Part shown: piece by piece, positions 45,413 through 55,419 of the stretch | Numbering within the stretch: the stretch's first letter is position 1 | Layout of the letters: each line of letters opens with the position of its first letter | NCBI GenBank assembly: GCA_963693315.1 | Contig: OY856188.1 | Coordinates: 190,754,811 to 190,818,810, forward strand | Direction: 5' to 3' | Origin: Diogma glabrata | Taxonomy: Eukaryota > Arthropoda > Insecta > Diptera > Cylindrotomidae | Length of the DNA stretch: 64,000 nt | The notes under the pieces: generated by a model | What the model saw: only the letters and a program-made list of their open reading frames with translations | Told to the model about the DNA's origin: nothing | The model's database searches: none | Translations under genes and position numbers: made by a program

Positions 45413-45869
45413 TATTATTTTATTAATTAATTTTATATAAATTTTATTTCTATCTATTTCGACTGATAAGGGCAAATGCACGTTTTTCTTTTTTTTATTA
45501 AAATTTAAAACAGTAAAAAAACATAAGTCGACTTCGATTTGACTGAAGTAACTGAATCGATTGATCGATTCAGTTACAGATCGATTTGACTGAAGTAACT
45601 CTAATCTGAAAAAATATCGCTTTGTTGTTGTTTTTTTGTAAACTAAGCTATTTTATATTCATATCGACCTCACTTATTTTCATACATATTTTATTAACCA
45701 AACTAAACCAAAAGAAAAGAAAAACAAAAAATTATTATAAAAAAAAATCTCTGAGAGCATTATATTTATTTTTTTCAAATAACTATCTGCCAACCAAATC
45801 TTTTCTCGTAAATTTTTATTTTGCCTGTAAAGAGCTTTTTTGTAAATTTTTTAATATTATACTAAGTGC
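45413..45869. other. Element X interior
   Basis: ATTTGACTGAAGTAACT occurs twice, at about 45537 and 45583, around the palindromic GAATCGATTGATCGATTC. Similar TTTGACTGAAGCAACT occurs near 56685 in the tail of another LINE. A 91-codon Lys/Phe-rich frame (45622-45897) has the composition of random AT-rich DNA. Confidence 0.4.
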
Positions 45870-46123
45870 AAGAGCGAAAAATAAATTAAAAAAATAAAGC
45901 CCGCATGGTTTTATTTTTAAAATAAGTGCGAGCGCCCTTAAAAAATAAAAATCTGATCACTGTTTGTATGTTATTGATAGTTTTCATCGATAATGTGGTG
46001 CCACAGTTTTGAACAAAAATTATCGATGATATTTCATCATGATGTATATAACGCGTTATCGATACATAGATGTTGCATTATCGAGTGTTTATCAATAACT
46101 GATCGATAACACTTCTAACTGGG
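45870..46123. repeat. Right terminal region of element X
   Basis: It contains repeated ATCGATAA-type motifs (45990, 46055, 46078, 46103) and ends AACTGGG next to TA. It mirrors the left terminal sequence at 31964-32048 and 35080-35160. Confidence 0.65.
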
Positions 46124-46125
46124 TA

Positions 46126-47005
46126 TCAAATTTGATCTACAGTTATTAAGCGCTAACGGTGAATATAATTTAGGATTTTCATGAGACGCATGAAGCGTGC
46201 TATCATCAGCAAAACTATGGATAGGACTAACTGTTGAATCCAACAAATCGTTAATATAAATAAGAAAGAGAGTTGGTGACAAAGCAGAACCCCGAGGAAC
46301 TCCTGCATTAGTTAAAAAGACATCCGATGAAACACCATCAACATTGCCTCGAAATTTCCGCTCGGAAACAAAGCTTTGTATCCAAGATATAAGTTGCTCA
46401 TCCAAACCAATACATCTTAATTTACAAATAAGATTATTGTGCCAAATTTTATCAAATGCTTTGGATATATCAACAGCAATACCGAAAGTGTCACCATGAT
46501 TTTCAAGCGACTTATTCTATATACATGAGTGACAAAGGAAAGTAAATCTCCCGTCGCTCTTCCTTTTCGAAACCCGTATTGCCTTTCATTAAGTAGTTTG
46601 GAAGACTCTAAGAAGCTCATAATATTAAAATTAATGTATTTCTCAAAAATTTTAGAAACAACCGATAAAATTGAAATGGGTCTGTAATTTGTTGGATCAG
46701 TCTTACTACCCTTTTTGGGAATTGGTTGTACGCCTGCTGTTTCCCATATTTCGGGAAAAACTTCTTCCTTATATGATAAATAAAAGATTCTAGTAAGGAT
46801 TGGTGCTAACTCTTTAGCAAAGGATTTAAGAATTATTGGGGGCATACGATCAGGCCCAGATGCTTTGTTTGTATTAATTTGTAAAAGCATCTTCCGAATG
46901 ATGCTTTTACGAAAAATTATGCGCATCGTGTTGTGTGAAACTCTAGTAATTGGCTTAGGCAAGAAATGGGGTTCTTTAAGTGTAGAATTTTTAGAGAAAT
47001 GAAAA
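46126..47005 (-). pseudogene. CR1-type LINE, 5' half of a split copy
   Basis: On the minus strand the RT reads SGPDRMPPIIL, NYRPISILSVVSKIFEKYIN and QYGFRKGRATGDLLSFVTHV. After a frame change come DEQLISWIQSFVSERKF, NAGVPRGSALSPTLFLIYIN and HSFADDSTLHASHE, ending NNCRSNLI at the insertion point. The next codons, DSLN..., are found at 31961 on the other side of element X. The copy is 5'-truncated near 47005, after the endonuclease, and has PRG in place of PQG in the RT box. Confidence 0.88.
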
Positions 47006-47357
47006 GAAAAAATATTTTGTTTTGAAAAGTTCCACTGTTACGAATGAATATTAATACTAAAACTTTATTTGCAATGGGCTGTTATTATATTAATCGCAAA
47101 ATTATTGATAAAAACATAAAATTCAGATAAGTATTTTTTGGGTATTTGAAGTATATTTGAGTTTTGATCAAAGTTTTCATCAATGATTTTGGATTTCTTT
47201 CAAATTTTCTATCAAATTTTCTATATTTTTATTAAAAAATTTAAAGAATAAAAATATTTTTTAGTCAGAAATACATATAAAATTGTTGGTAAAATCTTAA
47301 ATTTGGCCCCAAAATTTTGTTCCGCCTCAGGCCCCTTAAAGGCATAATCCGCCACTG
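47006..47357. other. Right remnant of the 16.5-kb hAT
   Basis: AT-rich sequence leading to the GGCCCC...GCCTCAGGCCCC subterminal region and the terminal repeat ending GCCACTG. No coding sequence is visible. Confidence 0.6.
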
Positions 47358-47365
47358 ATCAATCG

Positions 47366-47560
47366 GTAGAATATCATTAATAAATGAAAATGCCCTTTCC
47401 ACCGATGCGTTTGTTCATGGTAAATCAAAAGCGAATTCTAATAACTTTTGAAATTTCGGTATAAGTAATGCATTCTGTATTAAAATGATTGAATATTTCG
47501 ACCTATCGTTGGACATGCTCGAATTGATTTTCATTCCACAATGACAGCTTTTGATAATCA
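47366..47560 (-). pseudogene. Outer hAT transposase, C-terminal dimerisation region
   Basis: The minus strand reads LLIPKFQKLLEFAFDLP, a stop, then TNASVERAFSFINDILPID up to the duplicated octamer. The TNASVERAFS motif is the conserved core of the hAT C-terminal dimerisation domain. The 16.5-kb hAT inserted a few codons later, and the rest of the tail should be at 30560-30808. This makes it the oldest layer of the nest. Confidence 0.65.
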
Positions 47561-47639
47561 CAATACATATTAATTTTTCTAATTTCATTAATTCATAAAT
47601 ATGCGATATTATAAAAAATGACAAGAGATGCTGATTTTT

Positions 47640-47725
47640 GTAAAAGATGATAAAAAGATGGCATTTTTTTAAAAGATGACAATCGTTCGAAAAGATGACT
47701 GACATCTTCAAAAGATGACGTCTTG
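47640..47725. repeat. Short AAAAGATGAC repeats
   Basis: AAAAGATGA(C/T) occurs about six times within 90 bp, with spacers of a few bases to about 20. Confidence 0.65.
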
Positions 47726-47964
47726 TCACCTTATGTATGGGTGACCCATATTTTGTTTTATCCAATTTATAAGGTGATCAACCGTACCCCTTTTGGAAGG
47801 ATAGTCCTTCTTTTGTATGTTCTGTCGGAATATGTCCTCCTTTTTGATATTTGAAAACTAATCTGTTAATCTCTGTATTCAGAGATTTTTTCATTAGTAC
47901 ACAGCCATCTATCAATTCAATTTTTCTAGCTAAGTAAGTTAAGCTAAATTTTTGTAGCTAAGAA
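47726..47964. other. Unassigned spacer
   Basis: TTATAAGGTGATCAACCGTA near 47769 resembles TIR-like sequence (GGTCACCTTAATTATCAACC) at about 48914. I cannot define an element from the two. Confidence 0.3.
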
Positions 47965-48355
47965 TTGGAATTGCTCAATCGAAAGGGTGTTGTTTTCCAT
48001 CATGACAATGCCAGACTACACAAATCTTTGATGACCCGCCAAAAAAATGATTGAAATGTCAAATGGGTTGGGCATTTTTGGTGCAGTCATTGTATAACCC
48101 AGATCTTGCTCCATCTGACTATCATTTATACCTTGTTTTTGAAAATCTTTCTTGATGGAAAAAAGCTTGCTGACAAAAGAGCCACCGAAAATCACTTGAC
48201 AAAATTTGTTTGGCGATAAACCACAGAAGTGCTCCTGTAATGGAATCATAAAAAAACCTATAAAAATGCAAAAGGTTGTAGATAGTAATGACACATATGT
48301 ACTTGATAAAAATTAATTTTCACTCGAAAATTGAATTAAAAACGACGGGTACTTT
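47965..48355 (+). pseudogene. mariner transposase, C-terminal fragment
   Basis: The plus strand reads LLNRKGVVFHHDNARLHKSL and MTRQK, then after frame changes PDLAPSDYHLYL, DGKKLADKRATENHLTKFV, then the C-terminal helix (KKTYKNAKG). HHDNAR and PDLAPSDYHLF hold the second and third catalytic Asp of the mariner D,D34D transposase. The first third is missing and at least two frameshifts occur. GACGGGTACTTTTTATATTA near 48338 may be the degraded right terminal repeat. Confidence 0.8.
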
Positions 48356-48368
48356 TTATATTATCTAA

Positions 48369-48857
48369 CAGTTACCAGGCCCTTACCCTTTTTCGTTTGA
48401 TGATTACCACATATTTTATACTTCTTGAAGCGGCTGTCTGACGAGTCCAACAAATTTTTTATCTGCCATTTTCCTCGATTCGACTGCTTTTTTGCTTGGA
48501 AAACTCCGAAACATAACGATTTCTGGGGATCTTGTAAATTTATTAACACAATTTTGTTTTTTGTTAATAAAGGGGAGATTTTTTTTAGAAAACCAAGCTA
48601 GCCTTGTTGGACAAAAATTTGTCTGCTGAAGTACGATCATTGACATTTTGGCATGTTTGGGTTGTCGAATTCGATAATCGCAAACAAATTTTTGCCGGAG
48701 AAGCTTACCCTAATGTAACCTTGGAAAACTCTGTAACGGAGTTTTCCAAGCGAAAAAGCGGCCGAATCGAGGAAAATGGCAAATAAAACAGTTTTCGGAC
48801 TCGCCAATGACAGTCGTCTCAAATATGTGGTAATCATCAAATGCAAGAGGTGACTAG
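48369..48857. mobile_element. Foldback MITE, copy 2 (related to 5877-6403)
   Basis: It shares with copy 1 the ends (CACC/TTACCAGGCCC and the inner TTTGATGATTACCACATATT), the TTTTTTATCTGCCATTTT block and the central structure. Its right arm is the reverse of the left. Copy 1 sits in a hAT and copy 2 next to a mariner, so this is a dispersed family and not a duplication of a larger region. Confidence 0.8.
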
Positions 48858-48869
48858 TACTTACATTGT

Positions 48870-49085
48870 ATTTTTTCTTTTATTTTTCCATCCTCCTTTC
48901 TATATTATGAAAAATGGTCACCTTAATTATCAACCATAATGGTTGACTACTGGTTGATTGTATAACCAGTATGTTCATGGTTGTTAATGGCTTTGTTTAA
49001 CAACACTTGGACCTAAATGGAAGTCGAACCTGGGTTTCGATTTCAAGTCCATTGTGCTAACCACTGGACCACTCAACACATATAC
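48870..49085 (-). mobile_element. SINE with tRNA-Ser(UGA)-like head
   Basis: On the minus strand 49080-49010 reads GAGTGGTCCAGTGGTTAGCA, then CAATGGACTTGAAATCGAAA, then CCCAGGTTCGACTTCC. TGGTCCAGTGG fits an A box and GGTTCGACTTC a B box. ATGGACTTGAAATC is the anticodon arm of tRNA-Ser(UGA). The acceptor stem does not close, so it is not a working tRNA gene. The body would extend to about 48870. The tail cannot be placed with certainty. Confidence 0.6.
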
Positions 49086-49699
49086 ATACATCTATAACAT
49101 TTATAAACATACTGTCATAAGAATGTTCTATTTCATTGTTGCCCATTGCATGGAAATTAGTTCTACTGTATTAGATTTAATTGTACCAAAAACTTCCATA
49201 CTAGGAGATAATTTTGGGAGATAATTTTTTTGAAAACCAGATTTCACGAAAAAAAAAACGATTTAGTACATTTGTTCAAAACAGCAGTTGACATGATATA
49301 TGTGAAACATACAAGTTTCAATAATTCAGGTTGACAAAACGCCTTTTAGAGGGCATGTGAGAAGATTCAATGCTCCATCTATAAACGAAGTGACAATTAT
49401 TATAATTGGCAATAAATTTCAACCGAGAGATATTTTTTTTCAATAAGAAATGATCGATTCGATATAATGAAGACATCCACATCAATTGTTTCACCTATAC
49501 ATGCTTGATATGTATACAAAAATATTCGAAACAGAACGTTTGATATTTATCTGTCTAAATCATACCAAGTTCTTCTCTGAAATACCAGTTCATTTGCAAG
49601 AGCCAATTTAATATAACGGTTACACACAACTAACGCACATACACAAAATCGAAATCATTTCAAATGCACACTACAAATAGCCGATGCCAGCTTCGATAA
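49086..49699. other. AT-rich spacer, perhaps upstream Helitron sequence
   Basis: No feature I can support. A Helitron Rep domain could lie upstream of 49700, but its HUH motif cannot be read here. Confidence 0.35.
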
Positions 49700-50745
49700 G
49701 GATTTGTAGGAAGTTGTGACGAAAAATATGTAACATGTGTTGCAGAACACTGAATCCAAATTCTGCGAAGATCGGCAGCAGATGGCGGTAAGTTAAGTAA
49801 GCAACATGGAAATAGATAACAACCGATGGTTGTTCCATATTAATCCTTTGCTATCAAGAACATACAGAGCGCACATGAACGAGGAATACTGTTTCTCCAA
49901 TTAATCAGTCAAATACGTTTGTTGGTATGTTAATAAAGGTAGCAACACTTCAGTTTTAGCGTGCTACAATACATAAACAGCAATGAAGCTGTGTTGCGAG
50001 TTCTTTATTATCCTAAACATGAACGTAATCCACCTGTTGTTCTTTTAGCAGTACATCTAGAAAATGAACAACGCGTTTATATCACATCTGTAGATATGAA
50101 ACAAAACGCCTTGAATCTATTACATACAATTTTAACCGCTTTCTTTGCGATATGTCAAAATAAAGCGTCTGCGGAAACACTGCCGTGTTGGGAAATACAT
50201 ACGTACCTAACATGGCATCCGAATAAAATATTATTTATAAGAGGTAAAGAAGAAGAGCGAGTCGACGAATAATCCAACATATTAAAAAAAATCGATAGGC
50301 TATTCCCCATCCCAAACAGGATAAATGCTTTTTTCGCATGTTATTAGTAAATGTGCTTTCCAGCAATTGAGAACTGTCAACGGCGTTACAATGACACTTT
50401 CTGCAGTGCATGTCAAACTCTGAATTTATTTTAGAACCACCGACACTGGGATGTATCCACTAATGACACTTGCAGCACGTCACCTCGAAACTAAGTTCGG
50501 GCTTTGTTTGAAATCATGCTAACCGCTTACTCTCCTACATCTACAACAACGTTATGGGAATAATATAAATCGCACATTGTTGAAGATATTTCCTGTCGAA
50601 AATGGCATAATGATTGAAGATCTGTTAGTAATCGCGTACTTAGTTCTCAATCAATTATTAATGCCACCGCCGAATCGATCTACTGCTTCTGCTTCGTTTA
50701 ATGTAGAATTGCGTCGTTAATATAAATGCAATACTGATGATTTAC
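49700..50745 (+). pseudogene. Helitron Rep/helicase polyprotein, plus strand, N-terminal part
   Basis: In changing frames the order matches Helitron proteins. LNPNSAKIG comes near 49755, and RWLFHINPLLSRTYRAHMNE (49830) leads into YVCWYVNKGSN. A long open piece follows at 49961-50272 (NSNEAVLRVLYYPKHERNPP, VVLLAVHLENEQRVYITSVD, LLHTILTAFFAICQ). Then come QLRTVNGV (50370), LFEIMLTAY, and MPPPNRSTASASFNVELRR (about 50685), just before the helicase core. Helitrons use this Rep-helicase for rolling-circle transposition. The Walker A region is missing: a LINE begins at about 50750 and only the far C-terminal end follows it. Confidence 0.8.
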
Positions 50746-50749
50746 TTTA

Positions 50750-51825
50750 ATACTAATAAGCCACTGATGATAAGCTTTAATACTAATACACACATTTCAA
50801 AATTTCTTGAAGTAAAATTCAAAATTTTCTATCCAACCGGTACATTTCGGTCTCCTTAGACGAATTTTCGTCAGAGTCTAAACTAATTAACGCTGGTGTA
50901 CCTCAAAGCTCAGTATTCTCCCCAACCCTATTTTTGATTTATATCAACGAATTGCTGAAAATCACCAGCAACCAAATAAATAGTTTTGCAGATGATAGTA
51001 CTCTGCACAAGTCGTTCGAGCTCCTTCCTTCAAAAGGTAAAATGCACGAACGAATTAATCCAGCCCGGAGAGACGCTGCCATAAACGTAAATAAAGATCT
51101 AAAAAAGTCGCCGATTGGGGTGACCAAAACCTGGTCAATTTCAACTCTACCAAAAGCTGTGTTTCCCTGTGTTGTTTCCAGATCAAATACTCTGGAACGA
51201 TCATGTAATGACGATGACAAAAAGCGCGTCTAGAAAACTCGGCCTCCTAAATAGATGCAAAAAAATTTTCACTCCATACCAATTGCTCCATGTTTATAAG
51301 TCCTATATTCGTCCCTGCATGGAGTACTGTTGTCAAGTTTGGGGTGCTGCTTCTGTTTCCATCTTGGACTCTGTTCAAAAGCGGGCTATACGAATTGTGG
51401 GTGATCGAGATTTGACATCAAAACTTGATTCCCTACAACATCGTCGCACTGTTGCTGACCTCGTTGTTTTTTACAAATATCGTCATCAACAGTGCTCAGA
51501 TGAAATCAGCTGCACCATACCTCAAAATTATTCTTACCCCCGTTCCCCTCGGCAATCGGCTACCGTAACCAGTTAAACGGTCGAGATCCCGCGCTGTCAT
51601 ACTGGCAGATCGCAGAAAGACTTCTTTGTCCGAACTGCATACAAATGGAATAGTTTGCCGAAATCCATAGTCTCAGGTGGTTTCAATCCGCAGAGGTTTA
51701 AAATAAAGCGTTTATCTTAAAGTGCAAGTTGTTGTGGGACCTACGTCTTAAAAAGTATTTATGTGTTGTTGTGACACATATTGTAAGCCCTATAACACAA
51801 CACTTTTTATTAAAAAAAAAATATG
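50750..51825 (+). mobile_element. CR1-type LINE, 5'-truncated, inserted in the Helitron
   Basis: It starts within the RT and ends in an A-rich tail (51812-51822). The 3' untranslated block (GTTGTTGTGGGACCTACGTC ... GTGTTGTTGTGACACAT) defines the family whose truncated tails lie at 3799, 12006 and 62283. This family's 3' end differs from that of the LINEs at 38113 and 31085/47005. Confidence 0.85.
50805..51720 (+). pseudogene. CR1-type LINE reverse transcriptase, C-terminal half
   Basis: The frames read IQNFLSNRYISVSLDEF, NAGVPQSSVFSPTLFLIYIN and INSFADDSTLHKSFE (FADD). After a frame change come LLHVYKSYIRPCMEYCCQVW, VQKRAIRIVGDRDLTSKLDS and HRRTVADLVVFYKYRHQQ. The C-terminus WNSLPKSIVSGGFNPQRFK lies in another frame. 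The RT fingers and endonuclease are lost to 5' truncation. Confidence 0.85.
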
Positions 51826-51839
51826 TACAAATGCAATAC

Positions 51840-52080
51840 GGCTAATTAGCATTTCAGTTTAAAAGATCATAATTTTTAATTTGATTGGCGTCTGCAATCA
51901 CCATCAACAAAGCTCAGGCTCATTCATTAAAAGTGAGCGGTTTAGATGTAGAACGGATTGCTTCTCACATGTTTTATGCCCGCCAAATTACGTGATGTTT
52001 AACAGGTGGCACTTATGAAAAAATCTACATCAACTCTAAAACAAATTTAAGTTCTGTACCGACCAAACAATCGGTATACA
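51840..52080 (+). pseudogene. Helitron helicase C-terminal piece, plus strand
   Basis: After the LINE the sequence reads LASAITINKAQAHSLKVSGL, DVERIASHMFYARQIT and EKIYINSKTNLSSVPTK. TINKAQ(G)QSL is the conserved motif near the end of the Helitron Pif1-like helicase. About 350 residues between this and the N-terminal piece are absent, so deletion accompanied or preceded the LINE insertion. Confidence 0.72.
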
Positions 52081-53084
52081 CAATCTTCGGACTTCCTGTA
52101 AAAAAACATCAAGTGCATAATAAATTTTTTATATGTTTGAATCCTCTCTAAAACATTTCGAATTGTTTTCTTTTATTTTATCTCTTTGCTAAATAAAACG
52201 AAATGGAAGAGTTCATGCAATCAACAAACAAACACTCTCTTTTTTACTTTATTTTAGATATTATAAATACAAAAAATATTTTTGAATTCATCTGAGTTGC
52301 AACTTAAAATTAAAATACAAATGTTCGTAACGTTAAAGGCATAAAAGAAGATTCGATATAAGAAAAAAGATTCGATACCGAAAATTCGGTAAAAAAGAAG
52401 ATTCGAAAAGAAAATAAAATAAAGAAAAATCATATTATGTTAAATTTATAAAAATTTATTGTTGAATATAAATAAAATACACAAAAAAGAATTACATAGT
52501 TGAAGAAATGTTTTTACTTTCATGTGAAAGTAGTTTTTAAATTGCTTAGGGTTCGAAATTAAAGTTATCTATTCCTTTATTGGAAACCGTGAAATTGGTT
52601 AAATTATAGCGTCGACGAAACAAATTACATCTGTTGATTAGAAATAAATAATATGTGCATGCTGATAGTTTGTTGATGTTATTTATATGCAACAAAATTT
52701 GTTGACCGGTATAAAGTGCAACGAGTGGATAAAATAGATATTTTATATAGAATTAAAAAGCGAATGTATGTACTATAATTGGAAATTATGTAACGGCGGA
52801 AATATTGAGAAATGGATTGCATGGAAAAGGAAAGAAAATTTTTGGACAGGACTGATATTGGAAGACAACATTCAACATACAATTAATGTAAGTACTTTTT
52901 GTATTATTTTCATTTATATAATTTTTGTATTATAGTTCGTCTCTTTTTGTGTTAAATTATTACATTTCCTGTTAGCTAAAATTTAAGTAGAAATGCTCGA
53001 TAGGATTTTGTTAGTGGTAGAGTAAATTAGTGTAATTAGAGATTTTTCCTTGGTGAAGACCGCGAATAACCGTTTATCACTTTT
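52081..53084. other. AT-rich DNA, doubtful Helitron trace
   Basis: At 52785-52900 the plus strand reads GNYVTAEILRNGLHGKGKKI. This weakly resembles the ..VIEATILTG..KGE.VFIPR segment of Helitron helicases. Repeated AAGATTCGATA at 52350-52400 is a small tandem repeat. Nothing else is supported. Confidence 0.3.
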
Positions 53085-53310
53085 AAAATTTATAAATCCC
53101 TTGAATATATAGATGCCTTAGGCATCTATTCCAAACGTGAAAAGTCCCTCGTTTCACATGGACAATTATTTGTTGCGTGGTGTTCTATAGAGGCGAAAAA
53201 CTAGACAATCTCTATATCAATAGAAAAAGTACTATATCAATGGAAAAGGTTCAACAATGGAACAACAAGAAATATTGTATATATCCCGAAGCATCGTGAA
53301 ATTAAACATA
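53085..53310 (+). pseudogene. Second plus-strand Helitron helicase C-terminus
   Basis: With frame changes it reads SLEYIDALGIYSKREKSLVS, HGQLFVAWCS and later TRNIVYIPKHREI. FSHGQLYVAxSR followed by ..TKNIVY is the normal C-terminus of Helitron helicases. It repeats a region already present at 51900-52000, so it belongs to a different copy, whose 3' terminus follows at 53359-53390. Confidence 0.68.
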
Positions 53311-53358
53311 TTAGAAACTTGTGCGTTCTCTTTTATTCGTTTTTCTTTCACTCACAGA

Positions 53359-53390
53359 GTCACAGCAACGCGTGACCGGGTCCAACTAGT
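53359..53390 (+). other. Helitron 3' terminus: hairpin and CTAG
   Basis: GTCAC (53359-53363) pairs with GTGAC (53372-53376), and CTAG (53386-53389) follows ten bases later with a T after it. A short hairpin just upstream of a terminal CTRR, inserted before T, is the standard Helitron 3' end. It lies about 60 bp after the C-terminal codons in the same orientation. Confidence 0.7.
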
Positions 53391-54319
53391 AATAAATAAA
53401 TTTAATCAATTTATAAATACTTTTGTTTTTATTTCATAATTCCTAATCATAATATTCTTTCATAATATTCTAATTTTACTAGGAAACAAAATCAAAATAT
53501 GTACAACACAATAAACATCATGAATTATAATCAATAGCTTCATGAAGAAATAATGTTAATTATATTCATAATTTTAAAAATAAATCACATATCATAAAAT
53601 AAAATAATTAAGTACATACATTTTAAAGAATTAAATTTGACTTTCTGGTAAAATAATGAATTATAAGTAATATATTAAGGGCTTAATATTCTTATGCCTT
53701 AATAATCAAATATTATAGCGCGTATAGCTTAATAATCACTAAAATCATTTTTATTAAATAAATTATTTCAAAGAGCCAAACACAACCATTATTATAATAA
53801 ATTAAATGTAATACAATAATTCAATTAAATGTATTTTAAAGCCGAAAATGTGAATTAAATTAATATATCTTCATCGCTGTCCGATATAGAGCCAGATTGG
53901 GGTAACAATAAGTTAGCTTCTTCATTTGATTGAACCTGAAAATAAAAATTTAATAAAATTAAAGTAATGTTCATTAAAAATTTCACATTATGACGTCCGT
54001 TTAGGTAGCAGCGACATCATTTGATCATTGTGGTTTGAGTGCACAGTTTATTAAGCGTTTATCAAAAAAAAAACAATCTAAAACATGTACAACTTTTGTA
54101 CAAATTGTACAAAAATTTTAACATAAAATCCATCTCCTATTCCCTACCTACAATTTATTTGTAAATAACATTTGATCAGTGATTGTCAATCCTAATCGAC
54201 ATTCTACCGCCAATTCATTGAGAACAATAATAGTGGCTGCATCGTATGGTTTGAATTTTATTTTGCTTAACTATTATTTATACTTATTCAAACGAAATTA
54301 TTATTACTATTATTTATTT
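53391..54319. other. AT-rich DNA with one exon-like segment
   Basis: Apart from the possible exon at 53855-53935 I see no supported feature. Confidence 0.4.
53855..53935 (-). CDS. Possible terminal exon of an unknown gene
   Basis: On the minus strand TTTTTATTTTCAG, a good acceptor, precedes 26 codons, VQSNEEANLLLPQSGS and then ISDSDEDILI, and a TAA. The acidic SDSDED ending and low-AT codon choices look like a real protein C-terminus. I cannot identify the protein, and the upstream exon should lie at higher coordinates, beyond the MITE. It could equally come from a transposon gene. Confidence 0.25.
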   Translation of the reverse strand, partial: VQSNEEANLLLPQSGSISDSDEDILI

Positions 54320-54773
54320 ACCACGTTTTCATGACGAATTCAAAACGATTTAAAAACCAAATTCGGATTGAGTACACTATGAAAACCGCTATTATTACTG
54401 TTTTGAAAACGATTTTTATTTAAATACAATTCCGAAAATTTTTGGGATCGTATCGATATTTCAATGTCCAAAAATTCATGAAAACACTTATTTGGATTTC
54501 GTCATGCGCAGTAAAAGAAAAAAAAAACATCAAAATGAACCAAATTTACCTGAATTTAAAATGTTTTATTTTATCAGCTGCTTTTGTATTGATGTAAAAA
54601 ATCAACCAGAAAAGAAATTTTATTACTTTATGTCGTCAATACTAAACCTCTTTTGAAATTCCACAGTTTTTCAATACAGTTTTAAAAATGTTTTCAATCA
54701 TGTCATGAAAACACTTTATAGTTTGAATACGGAATAAGGATTCAAATCATTTTGGATCTATATGAAAACGTAG
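54320..54773. mobile_element. MITE, ~450 bp, inserted at the Helitron's edge
   Basis: The left end CCACGTTTTCAT... and the reversed right end CTACGTTTTCAT... continue inward with matching AAAA(C/T)GATTT and ATTC(G/C)G. The arms are about 90 bp and imperfect. It lies directly beyond the point where the minus-strand Helitron sequence ends. Confidence 0.65.
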
Positions 54774-54837
54774 TAATTATTATACAGGAATACAATTTTT
54801 TTAATTTTATCTTTATGCGATATGAATGATGGCTAGT

Positions 54838-55400
54838 CTGAACGGATCATAGAGAGCCGTGGTAGAAGAACAATTACACCTTGAAACTTGCCGTTTAAAA
54901 TGGTAGCTTCAAGAACATTGCCCATGGTGTGTTTTATTACCAATCGCGTACCATCGCATAGCTTTGATGCATTTAAATTTCTAAGCAAAATGATTGGTGA
55001 ACCAATCTTCAATCGCTGATTTTGAACCAATCTTCAAATAATGTGATGGCATTCCAGTCAAATCCAATGAATTCAAGAATTCAACTGGAAAGCCAGAAAG
55101 TCAAGATCGACAACATTGTCAATCGATTTGAATGATATTTCGATGCCAGGTAATTTTTTTTATTTTAAAATTAATTGCGTCAACATTTATATTCTTTGCG
55201 GCCCCAAAAACTGGCTCACGTAGCCACGGATGATTTGTGTAATGAGCTTATATGTTTGGAAATATCCATTTAATCCAAGCATCTTTGGTAGCCATCATTT
55301 TGCAAAAATTGTCTGGAAATTGGATGCATTGAGTATTTCCATGCACTTTAATTTTTCCGTTGCCAATTTTGAGCAATTGTTCGCCATAGGTGTGATTCTT
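54838..55400 (-). pseudogene. Helitron helicase, C-terminal part, minus strand
   Basis: Reading down the minus strand in changing frames: EQLLKIGNGKIKVHGNTQCI (55390), HYTNHPWLREPVFGAAKNIN, VDAINFKI, PVEFLNSLDLTGMPSHYLKI, then NQRLKIGSPIILLRNLNASK, LCDGTRLVIKHTMGNVLEAT and ILNGKFQGVIVLLPRLSMIR. This is the typical Helitron order up to the ..IPRI.M motif. A 22-bp tandem duplication (GAACCAATCTTCAA twice at 54999 and 55024) repeats LKIG. The sequence stops before the TINKSQGQ motif. It continues upstream across insertions at 59866. Confidence 0.85.
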
Positions 55401-55419
55401 TTAACCATATGTTAATTTT

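Noticed and set aside
45622..45897. 91-codon Lys/Phe-rich frame
   Set aside because: It has the composition of random AT-rich DNA and no recognisable domain, and sits inside element X between repeats.
49008..49080. Functional tRNA-Ser gene
   Set aside because: A and B boxes and anticodon arm are readable, but the acceptor and anticodon stems do not close properly, so a SINE head is more likely.
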